From IMG/VR virus record IMGVR_UViG_3300008259_004012, positions 1-21,244 of that record: a stretch of DNA of 21,244 bases, one strand, 5' to 3'. Positions within the stretch are counted from its first letter, which is position 1. Every line of letters begins with the position of its first letter. Positions 14,070 to 20,923 of this stretch are shown piece by piece. Origin of the DNA: a virus. Made by a program: the position numbers and the translations under genes. Below the pieces are notes generated by a model. That model worked only from the letters and a program-made list of their open reading frames with translations. It did no database searches and was not told where the DNA came from.

Positions 14070-14387
14070 ATGCATTTAGAAGGTCCGTGGCTTAGTACTA
14101 CGGGCAAGAAAAAAGGTAAAAAGAAATTTGCTTCAGCAGAACATGCTAGAAAGGCCAGAGAATTGGAAGAATCTTGGAAAGAAATGCAAAAACGTTGGGG
14201 TATTGAAGCTGAAGAAAAAAAGCGTAAACGTCCAAGTTTGCCATTTACAGGCGGTCCGTGTACTGTTCCTCCGCCAAAAGTTTATACAGGAACTATGGTT
14301 AAAGGCATTGCAACCATGCATAAAAGTAATGCTGTACCCGTTTTTAGTGATGAAGAAGCAGTAGATATTAGTAAAATGCGTAGATAA
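14070..14387 (+). CDS. Conserved basic phage protein of unknown function
   Basis: A 105-residue protein from the ATG at 14070; TTG at 14064 fits the Shine-Dalgarno spacing slightly better and would add two residues. It starts HLEGPWLSTTGKKKGKKKF, continues with a helical charged stretch (RKARELEESWKEMQKRWG) and ends with a Pro-rich segment (PFTGGPCTVPPPKVYTG). I recall similar proteins in T4-like phages under the label hypothetical. Lys-rich composition and an early promoter suggest a DNA- or RNA-contacting or host-takeover factor, but no function is established. Confidence 0.72.
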   Translation: MHLEGPWLSTTGKKKGKKKFASAEHARKARELEESWKEMQKRWGIEAEEKKRKRPSLPFTGGPCTVPPPKVYTGTMVKGIATMHKSNAVPVFSDEEAVDISKMRR

Positions 14388-14436
14388 CTTAAAAACTTAT
14401 GTTTTTATTCGAGACACACAGGCATAACTATATATT

Positions 14437-14516
14437 GTACCTAAAAAATAAGGTACCATTTAACAGAGGAGATGCCAACGGCCAAAACTTGTTATTAACG
14501 GCGCTAGCGACGCCTG
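14437..14516 (+). promoter_or_regulatory. Two hairpins in the leader of the SleB-type lysin gene
   Basis: GTACCT (14437-14442) pairs with AGGTAC (14451-14456), and AACGGCG pairs with CGCCTGTT (one bulge) a little downstream, within about 14493-14516. A possible -10 (TATATT, 14431-14436) precedes them but lacks a good -35. The last stem is only a few bases upstream of AAAGGAG (14526-14532), so it might tune lysin translation. A 42-codon frame (14399-14527) also spans this stretch but has no Shine-Dalgarno. Confidence 0.35.
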
Positions 14517-14539
14517 TTCCAGCGTAAAGGAGAAAACTA

Positions 14540-15070
14540 ATGATACGCATCATAAAATTTGTAGTATTTGCCCTAGCTATGCTAGTGGTAACAATCGCAG
14601 GGTATAAAGCAGTTAATTATAAACTGGAAACCCTAAAAACAGCTCGCATGGAAGCGAGCACCATTACAGCAAGTATGAGACAAAAACAGTTAGACTGTTT
14701 GGCTCGTAACATTTATTACGAAGCAGGCTCAGAGCCTTTTGAAGGTAAGGTTGCTGTTGCACAAGTTACAATCAACAGAGCAGAAAGTGGAAATTTTCCT
14801 AGTGACATCTGCCAAGTTGTATATCAGAAGAACATCATATATGAAAAAGTTCTTTGCCAATTTAGTTGGTACTGTGAAAGTGCCAGTTTAAAGAAACCAA
14901 TGAATGGCCCAATTTATTATGAATCTATGGAAGTTGCCAAAAAAGTTCTTTTAGAAGGATTTAGACTGCCTTCAGTTAAAGATGCACTATACTTCCATGG
15001 AGATTATATAAATCCTGGTTGGAAAAGGGAACGAGTAGCAAAAATTGGTCGTCATATATTTTATAAGTGA
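14540..15070 (+). CDS. SleB-type cell-wall hydrolase (phage lysin)
   Basis: A 176-residue protein. Residues about 5-22 (FVVFALAMLVVTIAGY) form an N-terminal hydrophobic segment, either a signal anchor or a SAR-type release sequence. The catalytic domain has the SleB/hydrolase_2 signature: CLARNIYYEAGSEPFEGKVA (Glu in YYEA is the expected catalytic acid), AQVTINRA, ICQVVYQK, CQFSWYC and DALYFHGDYINPGW. It cleaves peptidoglycan glycan strands and is the best lysin candidate in the window. The Shine-Dalgarno AAAGGAG is strong. It sits directly upstream of a small membrane protein, which suits a lysis pair. Confidence 0.85.
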   Translation: MIRIIKFVVFALAMLVVTIAGYKAVNYKLETLKTARMEASTITASMRQKQLDCLARNIYYEAGSEPFEGKVAVAQVTINRAESGNFPSDICQVVYQKNIIYEKVLCQFSWYCESASLKKPMNGPIYYESMEVAKKVLLEGFRLPSVKDALYFHGDYINPGWKRERVAKIGRHIFYK

Positions 15071-15078
15071 GAACACAG

Positions 15079-15426
15079 ATGAATGCACAAACAATGAAAA
15101 TTTCAATTAAAAAGTTTTTCCATGATATGTTTGATTTGGACCTATGGGTTAAATCTATAAAAGAACATGCTCCACATATTTCAGCAGAAACAGCAGGTTG
15201 GATTGCCGTAGTGCTATTGCACTTGGCAACCATTCCTACAATGATTGCTGTTATGACTGGATTAACGGAAAAAATGCCTCCAGTAGACATGGTCTTGTTT
15301 AGTTGGTTAGGTTTGTTCTTATTCTTTGTCAAAGCAACGATCCAAAAAGATTTGCTGAATATTGTAACTATTGGGCTTGGATTCTTTGTCCAAGCATCCT
15401 TGCTGGCTTTGATAGTTTTCAAGTAA
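15079..15426 (+). CDS. Small multi-span membrane protein, holin-like candidate
   Basis: A 115-residue protein from the ATG at 15079 (a GTG at 15067 in frame is less likely). Three hydrophobic stretches are visible, at about residues 38-60 (AGWIAVVLLHLATIPTMIAV), 70-86 (VLFSWLGLFLFFVKA) and 94-113 (IVTIGLGFFVQASLLALIVF). A short amphipathic N-terminus precedes them. I recall homologues in T4-like marine phages without a proven function. Size, topology and position next to the lysin make a holin possible, but no holin family signature is recognised. Confidence 0.7.
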   Translation: MNAQTMKISIKKFFHDMFDLDLWVKSIKEHAPHISAETAGWIAVVLLHLATIPTMIAVMTGLTEKMPPVDMVLFSWLGLFLFFVKATIQKDLLNIVTIGLGFFVQASLLALIVFK

Positions 15427-15432
15427 AATAAC

Positions 15433-15440
15433 GATAAATA
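15433..15440 (+). promoter_or_regulatory. Late-type promoter GATAAATA
   Basis: TAAATA (15435-15440) lies 22 bases before the ATG at 15463. Predicted +1 is near 15446, and a strong Shine-Dalgarno, TAAGGAG (15449-15455), follows. Confidence 0.65.
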
Positions 15441-15462
15441 TTAGACATTAAGGAGCATCAAA

Positions 15463-16071
15463 ATGCCATCAGGATTTCAACAAAATATTAACCAATTAGC
15501 ACCAGGTATGTACAGAGTCGTACTTACTATGACTAATACAACTTACTATCCAACAACAGACAGTAACGATAACGGCGGTGTTACACCAAATAGTTCAGAC
15601 AGTTTTTCAACTGCCAATTTACCAACTACACTAGCTAAAGGGCAAGCTCGCGCTCGTGGGAATATGCGTTTCCGTAATATTGTAAATGCATTATCAGGCC
15701 TAGCAGATTGCCAAATTATGGACATCGAACTTGATTCTGATGAAACTAATGGTGATGCACAAGCAACAACTCTAGCGTTTACTGCTCGATTTGAAAGAGA
15801 TGATTTCATTCCAGCAACTGGCACAGACATTGCAAGTGGTAGCATCACAAGTAAAGCATTGTACATTAAAAATGAAATTGCTAAAGCAATTCGTTTATCA
15901 ACAACTGCTAACGTGAGAGTTTACGATGGTAGTGCTGGTATGGATAAACAACTTCCAATTACTGTTACTCACACTGGTGCAACAGCAACCCAAACATTGG
16001 GAACTGTAGCAGTTACATTAATCGACGGCACTGAGCTAATTACAGCTGATGCCTCTGGTGACGCTGAATAA
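15463..16071 (+). CDS. Probable virion structural protein
   Basis: A 202-residue beta-rich protein without membrane segments. It begins MPSGFQQNINQLAPGMYRVV, contains a Ser/Thr/Asn-rich segment (about 25-50), and includes a long strand-rich core with QIMDIELDSDE and TLAFTARFERDD. The family is not recognised by name, but late promoter, strong Shine-Dalgarno and composition fit a tail or decoration protein. Its stop is followed after 8 bases by the next ATG. Confidence 0.7.
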   Translation: MPSGFQQNINQLAPGMYRVVLTMTNTTYYPTTDSNDNGGVTPNSSDSFSTANLPTTLAKGQARARGNMRFRNIVNALSGLADCQIMDIELDSDETNGDAQATTLAFTARFERDDFIPATGTDIASGSITSKALYIKNEIAKAIRLSTTANVRVYDGSAGMDKQLPITVTHTGATATQTLGTVAVTLIDGTELITADASGDAE

Positions 16072-16079
16072 GGCAACTG

Positions 16080-16934
16080 ATGACACTGGCCTGGTTACTA
16101 CTCTTAACTGGCTTAACAATATCTGCGGTAGCGATCTATTATTCTGTAGTAGGTCTTACCGCAATATTTTCCGCCGCCGCCATCCCAATTATCATAATGG
16201 GTTCAGCTTTAGAAGTAGGAAAACTAGTTTGTGCAAGTTGGCTCAAAGCCAACTGGGAACGTGCTCCACGTTTCATGAAGTATTACATGATCATTGCTGT
16301 AATAGTTCTAATGTTGATTACATCAATGGGTATCTTTGGATTCCTAAGTAAGGCGCACAACGACCAAAACATAGTAAGCGGTGATGTACAAAGTAAGATT
16401 GCCATTTACGATGAAAAGATTAAAACAGAAAAAGACAACATTGAATCAGCTAAAAAAGCATTAGCACAAATGGATGCTCAAGTTGATCAAATGTTAGGGC
16501 GTACTGACACTGATAGAGGTGCAGAACGTGCTGTTCAAATTAGACGTAACCAAGCCAAAGAACGTGCTAGCCTTCAAGCTGAAATTACAAAAGCACAAAA
16601 ATCTATAACCGAACTACAAGCTGAACGTGCTCCAATTGCCGCAGAAGTCCGTAAAGTTGAAGCTGAAGTTGGCCCAATAAAATACATTGCAAAATTCATC
16701 TACGGAGATAAAGGTGCAGATGAAAACATGTTGGAAAAAGCAGTAACATGGATTATTATTCTTATCGTTATTGTATTTGATCCATTAGCAGTTATTATGT
16801 TATTAGCCGCACAGATGACGTTTGGCTGGTATAGAAGGCAAGAACCTGCGTATGAACCAGACGATGGTCCATTAACAAAAAATCAAATAGAACAAATTCA
16901 AGAAGAGGCAAAAGTAGACTGCACTAGGAGGTGA
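16080..16934 (+). CDS. Membrane protein with long periplasmic or cytoplasmic coiled coil
   Basis: A 284-residue protein of a type I recall as nearly universal in marine T4-like phages, with no proven function. Hydrophobic segments lie at about residues 3-25, 28-48 (IFSAAAIPIIIMGSAL region) and 67-90 (YYMIIAVIVLMLITSMGIFG). A coiled coil follows at about 105-205 (KIAIYDEKIKTEKDNIESAK onward). A last hydrophobic segment lies at about 222-245 (WIIILIVIVFDPLAVIMLLA). The final six or so residues (CTRR) look out of frame: a +1 shift near 16920 continues as ALGGDITAPEEKAV. AAGG (16070-16073) serves as Shine-Dalgarno. Confidence 0.8.
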   Translation: MTLAWLLLLTGLTISAVAIYYSVVGLTAIFSAAAIPIIIMGSALEVGKLVCASWLKANWERAPRFMKYYMIIAVIVLMLITSMGIFGFLSKAHNDQNIVSGDVQSKIAIYDEKIKTEKDNIESAKKALAQMDAQVDQMLGRTDTDRGAERAVQIRRNQAKERASLQAEITKAQKSITELQAERAPIAAEVRKVEAEVGPIKYIAKFIYGDKGADENMLEKAVTWIIILIVIVFDPLAVIMLLAAQMTFGWYRRQEPAYEPDDGPLTKNQIEQIQEEAKVDCTRR

Positions 16935-17220
16935 TATAACAGCGCCGGAGGAAAAAGCCGTAGATCTCGAACCAGATTTTCTTAAACAAGCTGAAGAGCG
17001 TGTTCAAGAACGTATCGAAGATGTAAAACAGGAAGAAACTCCAATGCCATTAGAGCAATGGAATAAAATGATTGAGGAAGCTGAAAAAGCGGTTGAAGAA
17101 GAAAAGAAGGCACAAGTAGAACCAGACTTTCCTAAGGCAGAAGAAACAGAAGAATCAAAAAAAAAGACTTACATGACCAAGGACGAGACGGGCAAGATAC
17201 AAATAAAGAACAGATCATAA
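16918..17220 (+). pseudogene. Acidic continuation of the membrane protein, separated by a +1 frame break
   Basis: After a stop at 16915 this frame reads on without an initiation codon at its head: ALGGDITAPEEKAVDLEPDF onward. It contains a near-repeat (VDLEPDFLKQAEE and QVEPDFPKAEE) and many Glu and Lys residues, as expected for the cytoplasmic tail of the upstream membrane protein. An internal ATG at 17044 with AGGAAG before it could allow separate expression of about 58 residues. From the A9 run at 17157 the natural-looking sequence moves again to the -1 frame, leaving this frame to end in unrelated residues at 17220. Confidence 0.55.
17157..17165 (+). promoter_or_regulatory. Second A9 run with A-AAA-AAG slippery heptamer
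   Basis: The context is TCA9GAC, with zero-frame codons TCA AAA AAA AAG, identical through the G to the run at 4522-4530. The -1 frame is open from here for 95 codons. This may be real slippage or one missing A. Confidence 0.5.
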
Positions 17221-17450
17221 CAGGGTATGTACAAAATGCAGAACAAAGTGAATCTACACTTTGGGCTCGTATTAACAAACCTAAAGATGAACTGTATAGA
17301 ATATATGATGTTGACCGTTTTAATGATTTAATAATTGATAAATTTTCAGATCCTGCGTTATATGATTTTGTAGAAGAAACCAAAACACGTGGTCCAAAAT
17401 TTGCTAATTATTCAAGAGAAAGATTAAACAACAATTTCAATCTATACTGA
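17166..17450 (+). pseudogene. Frame without a start, -1 continuation after the A9 run
   Basis: This frame runs from the A9 tract to a TGA at 17448-17450 with no ATG, GTG or TTG start and no Shine-Dalgarno. It encodes QIITGYVQNAEQSESTLWAR, then KPKDELYRIYDVDRFNDLI and YDFVEETKTRGPKFANYS, which look like genuine protein. It is therefore either the C-terminal part of the membrane-protein gene reached by frameshifting or the remains of a separate gene that lost its start. I do not recognise a domain. Confidence 0.5.
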
Positions 17451-17479
17451 GTAAAAGTATTGATGATTTAAATGTGTTT

Positions 17480-17746
17480 ATGTATGATGAACAGGAAACA
17501 GATATAAGTTGGATGCTAAGTGTAGCCCAACAAGTAGATGTAGTTATTGTAGATGTAGATAACTGTGACACAATAACTCAAAAATTTGTCACTTTCTTAC
17601 TGGCACAGCCAAATGCACACTATATAACTAGAGACGAAACAACTCCTTATAATTTAATATCTAAAAATAGAATTTGGGATTTGGATCAAATAGTAGAACA
17701 GTTTTCTGATAACAACGAAGAGGATGACGATGAATCACAAGAGTAA
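17480..17746 (+). CDS. Conserved phage protein, 5' end apparently missing
   Basis: Coding-like sequence begins upstream of the first ATG (17480): the frame is open from 17408 and reads KQQFQSILSKSIDDLNVF before it. No start codon or Shine-Dalgarno fits. The recognisable part, [20 protein letters not shown], then VIVDVDNC, a YITRDETT segment and [13 protein letters not shown], resembles a small alpha/beta protein I recall from T4-like marine phages, whose versions carry roughly 40 to 50 extra N-terminal residues. The C-terminus is highly acidic. It overlaps the bS21 gene by 17 bases. Confidence 0.6.
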   Translation: MYDEQETDISWMLSVAQQVDVVIVDVDNCDTITQKFVTFLLAQPNAHYITRDETTPYNLISKNRIWDLDQIVEQFSDNNEEDDDESQE

Positions 17747-17960
17747 AGGAACTGGTGTTACAGTTAGAGATAACGAAAACATCAACCAAGCATTAAGACG
17801 TTTCAAACGTAAAGTAGAAGACGCTGGTATTTTGGATGACTTGCGTAAAAAAGAATTCTACGAAAAACCAACCACAGCTCGTAAACGTGCCAAAGGTGCA
17901 GCTAAAGCACGTTGGAAAAAGAAACTCGAAAAAGAGCAACTACCAAAAAAAATGTATTGA
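17730..17960 (+). CDS. rpsU: Phage-encoded ribosomal protein bS21
   Basis: A 76-residue basic protein that follows bacterial S21: [20 protein letters not shown], then [19 protein letters not shown] and a Lys/Arg-rich helix ending LPKKMY. I choose ATG 17730 rather than 17724 because the Shine-Dalgarno (GAAGAGGA, 17717-17724) would touch the earlier ATG. S21 binds the 30S platform near the anti-Shine-Dalgarno and influences initiation. It is among the ribosomal proteins most often reported in aquatic phages, where it is thought to favour phage mRNAs. Its end overlaps the next promoter. Confidence 0.92.
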   Translation: MNHKSKGTGVTVRDNENINQALRRFKRKVEDAGILDDLRKKEFYEKPTTARKRAKGAAKARWKKKLEKEQLPKKMY

Positions 17961-17985
17961 CATTGTTAATGTCTTGTGTTAAACT
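17957..17985 (+). promoter_or_regulatory. Sigma70-type promoter TTGACA-17-TAAACT with internal dyad
   Basis: TTGACA (17957-17962) overlaps the bS21 stop, and TAAACT (17980-17985) is 17 bases downstream. The perfect dyad GACATT-GTT-AATGTC (17959-17973) covers part of the -35 box and half of the spacer, a typical operator position. GAAAGAG (18003-18009) precedes the ATG at 18014. Confidence 0.6.
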
Positions 17986-18013
17986 ATATACTCTAAAATA
18001 ATGAAAGAGTATA

Positions 18014-18598
18014 ATGGCTAATACAGATATAATGATTGACTTAGAAACTTTGGCGACATCAACCGATGCCGCCATTCTTACCATTGGAGCAGTAAAATTT
18101 GATCCTTTTGGTATGGATGTTGAAGAACCTGCAATGGACAGTTTCTATGTTAAAGTAGATCTTGATAGCTGTCACGAAATTGGATTAGTCACTAACGATG
18201 ACACTATTGCATGGTGGGCTAATCAAAGTAAAGAAGCACAAGAAGAAGCATTTAGTCCTGACAATCGAATTCATATTGTTGATGCATTTAATCAGCTATA
18301 TAAGTTTTGTTGGGGTGCTAAACGTGTTTGGTCAAACGGTGCGGCATTTGACGTTGTAATTTGTGAAACAGTTTTCAAACGTATTAACAAGGCAGTACCT
18401 TGGAGCTTTTGGCAAGTTCGAGATGTACGCACTGCATTTGACTTAGGGATCAATCCTAATCGTCCTCCAGTATTAAAACACCATGCATTGGAAGATGCAT
18501 GGAATCAGGCAGTTGGTATTCAGAACGTATATAATACCCTACGAACTAGTACCACTAAAGATGGCAACTACATAGCCCCATTTGCAAATCAAAGGTAA
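18014..18598 (+). CDS. DEDDh 3'-5' exonuclease, Rv2179c-like
   Basis: A 194-residue exonuclease. The four acidic DEDD residues and the histidine are visible: IMIDLETLAT (Asp and Glu of Exo I), SNGAAFDVVI (Asp of Exo II), and HHALEDAWNQA (His and Asp of Exo III, the DEDDh variant). The compact size and the DLETL plus SNGAAFD combination fit the phage and mycobacterial Rv2179c-type 3'-5' exoribonucleases. It probably trims single-stranded RNA or DNA, helping recycle nucleotides. It is the first gene after a host-type promoter and is followed by the MazG-like gene after 4 bases. Confidence 0.85.
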   Translation: MANTDIMIDLETLATSTDAAILTIGAVKFDPFGMDVEEPAMDSFYVKVDLDSCHEIGLVTNDDTIAWWANQSKEAQEEAFSPDNRIHIVDAFNQLYKFCWGAKRVWSNGAAFDVVICETVFKRINKAVPWSFWQVRDVRTAFDLGINPNRPPVLKHHALEDAWNQAVGIQNVYNTLRTSTTKDGNYIAPFANQR

Positions 18599-18602
18599 TA
18601 AC

Positions 18603-18893
18603 ATGGACAAACAAACAAAAGAAGTAATGGATATTCTACAAGAAGAATGTGCTGAAGTAATTCAGGCGGTTAGTAAAATCAGTCGTTTTGGCTTGGACAA
18701 TTTAAAACCTGGGAAGCCTAAAACAAATCGCGAACACTTGGAAGAAGAATTAGGTGACCTTCAGGCAATGGTAGATATTTTACACGAGCTTGATATTGTA
18801 AGTTACACTAACATTGAAAAAGCCGCTGAAGCCAAACGCGAAAAACTTAAAATTTGGTCAAATATTTTCAAAACTGACAATATTCAGGCATAA
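18603..18893 (+). CDS. MazG-like nucleotide pyrophosphohydrolase
   Basis: A 96-residue all-alpha NTP pyrophosphatase. Start ATG 18603 has AAAGG upstream. The metal-binding motifs are visible: EECAEVIQ (E-E-x-x-E) and EELGDLQAMVD (E-x-x-x-D) on the paired helices. These enzymes hydrolyse (d)NTPs to NMP and pyrophosphate. In phages they are thought to recycle nucleotides or to act on alarmone-like or damaged nucleotides. Co-transcription with the exonuclease suits nucleotide metabolism. Confidence 0.82.
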   Translation: MDKQTKEVMDILQEECAEVIQAVSKISRFGLDNLKPGKPKTNREHLEEELGDLQAMVDILHELDIVSYTNIEKAAEAKREKLKIWSNIFKTDNIQA

Positions 18894-18896
18894 ATA
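18890..18896 (+). promoter_or_regulatory. Late-type promoter (A)TAAATA before dnaK
   Basis: TAAATA (18891-18896) overlaps the end of the MazG-like gene. T4 spacing puts +1 at about 18902, at the foot of the first leader hairpin. Confidence 0.5.
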
Positions 18897-18900
18897 AAAA

Positions 18901-18947
18901 TGTAGAGCGCCGTTAGGGCCTACATATTCTTGCTTAATAAAGGAGAA
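18901..18947 (+). promoter_or_regulatory. ROSE-like RNA thermometer candidate, dnaK leader
   Basis: Hairpin 1 (18901-18924) pairs TGTAG with CTACA and continues through GC-GCC/GG-GC with small bulges and a GTTA loop. Hairpin 2 pairs TTCTTGCT (18927-18934) with the Shine-Dalgarno AGGAGAA (18941-18947) around a TAATAA loop, leaving the G of TTGCT unpaired. ROSE elements of small heat-shock genes have exactly such a U(U/C)GCU strand facing the Shine-Dalgarno. Twenty-two bases are identical to the hsp20 leader. Confidence 0.65.
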
Positions 18948-18952
18948 CAGAA

Positions 18953-20854
18953 ATGAGCAAAATCATCGGTATCGACTTAGGTACAACAAATAGCTGTGTA
19001 GCAGTACTAGAAAATGGTAAGGCTAAGGTAATTGAAAACAGCGAAGGTGCTAGAACAACACCAAGTATCGTAGCTTACACTAAAGAGGAAATCCTTGTAG
19101 GTGCAACAGCAAAACGACAAGCAGTAACAAATCCAAAAAATACAATTTACGCGGCCAAGCGTTTGATTGGACGAAAGTTCGAAGAACAGGCTGTACAAAA
19201 AGACATTGATCTAATGCCTTATTCAATTATCAAATCTGATAATGGTGATGCATGGGTTGAAGCAAATGGCGAGAAATTAGCACCTCCACAAATTAGTGCA
19301 GAAGTTCTACGCAAGATGAAAAAGACTGCTGAAGACTATCTAGGCGAGTCGGTTACTAAAGCAGTTATTACAGTACCTGCCTATTTTAATGACCAACAAC
19401 GACAAGCAACTAAAGACGCAGGTAAAATTGCAGGCTTAGAAGTTTTACGTATTATCAACGAACCAACAGCGGCCGCACTTGCATACGGAGTTGACAAGGA
19501 AAGTAAAAAGGATCGAAAACTTGCTGTATATGACCTAGGTGGTGGTACGTTTGACGTAAGCATTATCGAAATTGCCAACATCGATGGCGACAAGCAAATT
19601 GAAGTATTGTCAACAAACGGCGATACATTCCTAGGCGGGGAAGACTTTGACCAAGCTATCATGGACTACTTGGTAGATGAGTTTAAGAAAGAAAACGGCA
19701 TTGATCTTAAGAAAGATATGCTTGCTCTACAGCGTTTAAAAGATTCAGCTGAAAAAGCCAAGATTGAATTGTCTAGCTCTGCAAGTACAGACATTAACTT
19801 GCCATACATTACAGCAGATGCTGCAGGTCCTAAACACTTGAATGTTAAACTAACTCGTGCTAAGTTTGAAGCAATGGTTGAAAAACTAATTGAGCGTTCA
19901 ATTGAACCATGCAAGATTGCAATGAAGGATGCAGGTGTTACAGCCGCTGACATTGACGAAGTTATTCTTGTCGGTGGACAAACACGCATGCCTAAAGTGC
20001 AAGAAGCCGTTGAAAAATTATTTGGAAAAGCACCACGCAAGGACGTTAATCCAGACGAAGCAGTTGCAGCGGGTGCGGCCATACAGGGTGCTGTACTAGC
20101 AGGCGACAAGACAGACGTGCTATTACTAGACGTTACACCATTAAGTTTGGGTATTGAAACAATGGGAGGTGTGTTTACTAAGTTAATTCAAAAGAACACA
20201 ACTATTCCAACTAAGGCAAGCCAGACATTTAGTACAGCAGAAGATAATCAACCAGCTGTTGATATTAAAGTAGCACAAGGCGAACGTGAATTGTTCAAGT
20301 ACAACAAATTACTTGGCGAATTCAAACTAGATGGAATTAATCCGGCACCTCGCGGCATGCCTCAAATTGAAGTTACCTTTGACATTGATGCCAATGGTAT
20401 TATGAACATCAGTGCTAAAGATAAATCAACAGGCAAAGAAAATAAGATTACTATTAAATCCGATAGCGGCTTAACTGATGCAGAGATTCAACGCATGGTT
20501 CGCGAAGCTGAAGAAAATGCCGAGTCAGATAAAAAAGCTCGTGAATTAATTGATGCTAAGAATCAAGCTGAAGCCGCAAGCCATTCAGTTAATAAAGATT
20601 TTGAAACATACAAGGATCAATTAACTGAGGAAGAAAAAACTGCATATGAAACAGCTAAAACATCTTTGAACGAAGCTATGACTAGTGACGATAAAGAAAA
20701 GATTAATGAAGCTGTTACTAAACTATTTGAAGCAGCCGGTCCGGTTATGACTAAGAAACAAGCAGCCGAATCAGCTAAATCAAACCCAACGACCGAAGGG
20801 GAACAAACCGTTAATGCGGAGTTCAAAGAGGTTGACCAAGAAAACAAGAAGTAA
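18953..20854 (+). CDS. dnaK: Hsp70 chaperone DnaK, full length
   Basis: A 633-residue Hsp70 of normal bacterial length (E. coli 638). The ATPase domain starts with [13 protein letters not shown] and includes [28 protein letters not shown] and [14 protein letters not shown]. The linker is [19 protein letters not shown] (about 390-405), followed by the substrate-binding domain and the helical lid. The C-terminus has NAEFKEVD, like the bacterial DAEFEEV tail. No key residue is missing. The sequence is of proteobacterial type, while codon and base use match the neighbouring phage genes. No dnaJ or grpE is in the window. It probably assists folding of phage proteins or Fe-S scaffolds under stress. 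Confidence 0.96.
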   Translation: MSKIIGIDLGTTNSCVAVLENGKAKVIENSEGARTTPSIVAYTKEEILVGATAKRQAVTNPKNTIYAAKRLIGRKFEEQAVQKDIDLMPYSIIKSDNGDAWVEANGEKLAPPQISAEVLRKMKKTAEDYLGESVTKAVITVPAYFNDQQRQATKDAGKIAGLEVLRIINEPTAAALAYGVDKESKKDRKLAVYDLGGGTFDVSIIEIANIDGDKQIEVLSTNGDTFLGGEDFDQAIMDYLVDEFKKENGIDLKKDMLALQRLKDSAEKAKIELSSSASTDINLPYITADAAGPKHLNVKLTRAKFEAMVEKLIERSIEPCKIAMKDAGVTAADIDEVILVGGQTRMPKVQEAVEKLFGKAPRKDVNPDEAVAAGAAIQGAVLAGDKTDVLLLDVTPLSLGIETMGGVFTKLIQKNTTIPTKASQTFSTAEDNQPAVDIKVAQGERELFKYNKLLGEFKLDGINPAPRGMPQIEVTFDIDANGIMNISAKDKSTGKENKITIKSDSGLTDAEIQRMVREAEENAESDKKARELIDAKNQAEAASHSVNKDFETYKDQLTEEEKTAYETAKTSLNEAMTSDDKEKINEAVTKLFEAAGPVMTKKQAAESAKSNPTTEGEQTVNAEFKEVDQENKK

Positions 20855-20860
20855 TATAAT
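20832..20860 (+). promoter_or_regulatory. Sigma70-type promoter TTGACC-17-TATAAT for hsp20
   Basis: TTGACC (20832-20837) lies inside the last codons of dnaK and a perfect TATAAT (20855-20860) follows after 17 bases. Predicted +1 is 20867, the first base of the leader hairpin. Confidence 0.75.
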
Positions 20861-20866
20861 AAAAAC

Positions 20867-20918
20867 GTAGGGTGCCAATAGGTGGGCCCTACAAACATTC
20901 TTGCTTAATAAAGGAGAA
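20867..20918 (+). promoter_or_regulatory. ROSE-like RNA thermometer candidate, hsp20 leader
   Basis: Hairpin 1 pairs GTAGGG (20867-20872) with CCCTAC (20887-20892). Hairpin 2 pairs TTCTTGCT (20898-20905) with AGGAGAA (20912-20918), the same as in the dnaK leader. The upper hairpin differs in sequence from the dnaK copy but keeps its stem, which argues for selection on structure. Confidence 0.7.
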
Positions 20919-20923
20919 ATAAA

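Noticed and set aside
14399-14527. 42-codon frame before the SleB-type lysin
   Set aside because: It lacks a Shine-Dalgarno, spans two hairpins and a possible -10 box, and does not look like a known protein. It remains possible but unsupported.
16049-16351. Open frame across the start of the membrane protein gene
   Set aside because: It overlaps the conserved transmembrane segments in another frame and has no start signal.
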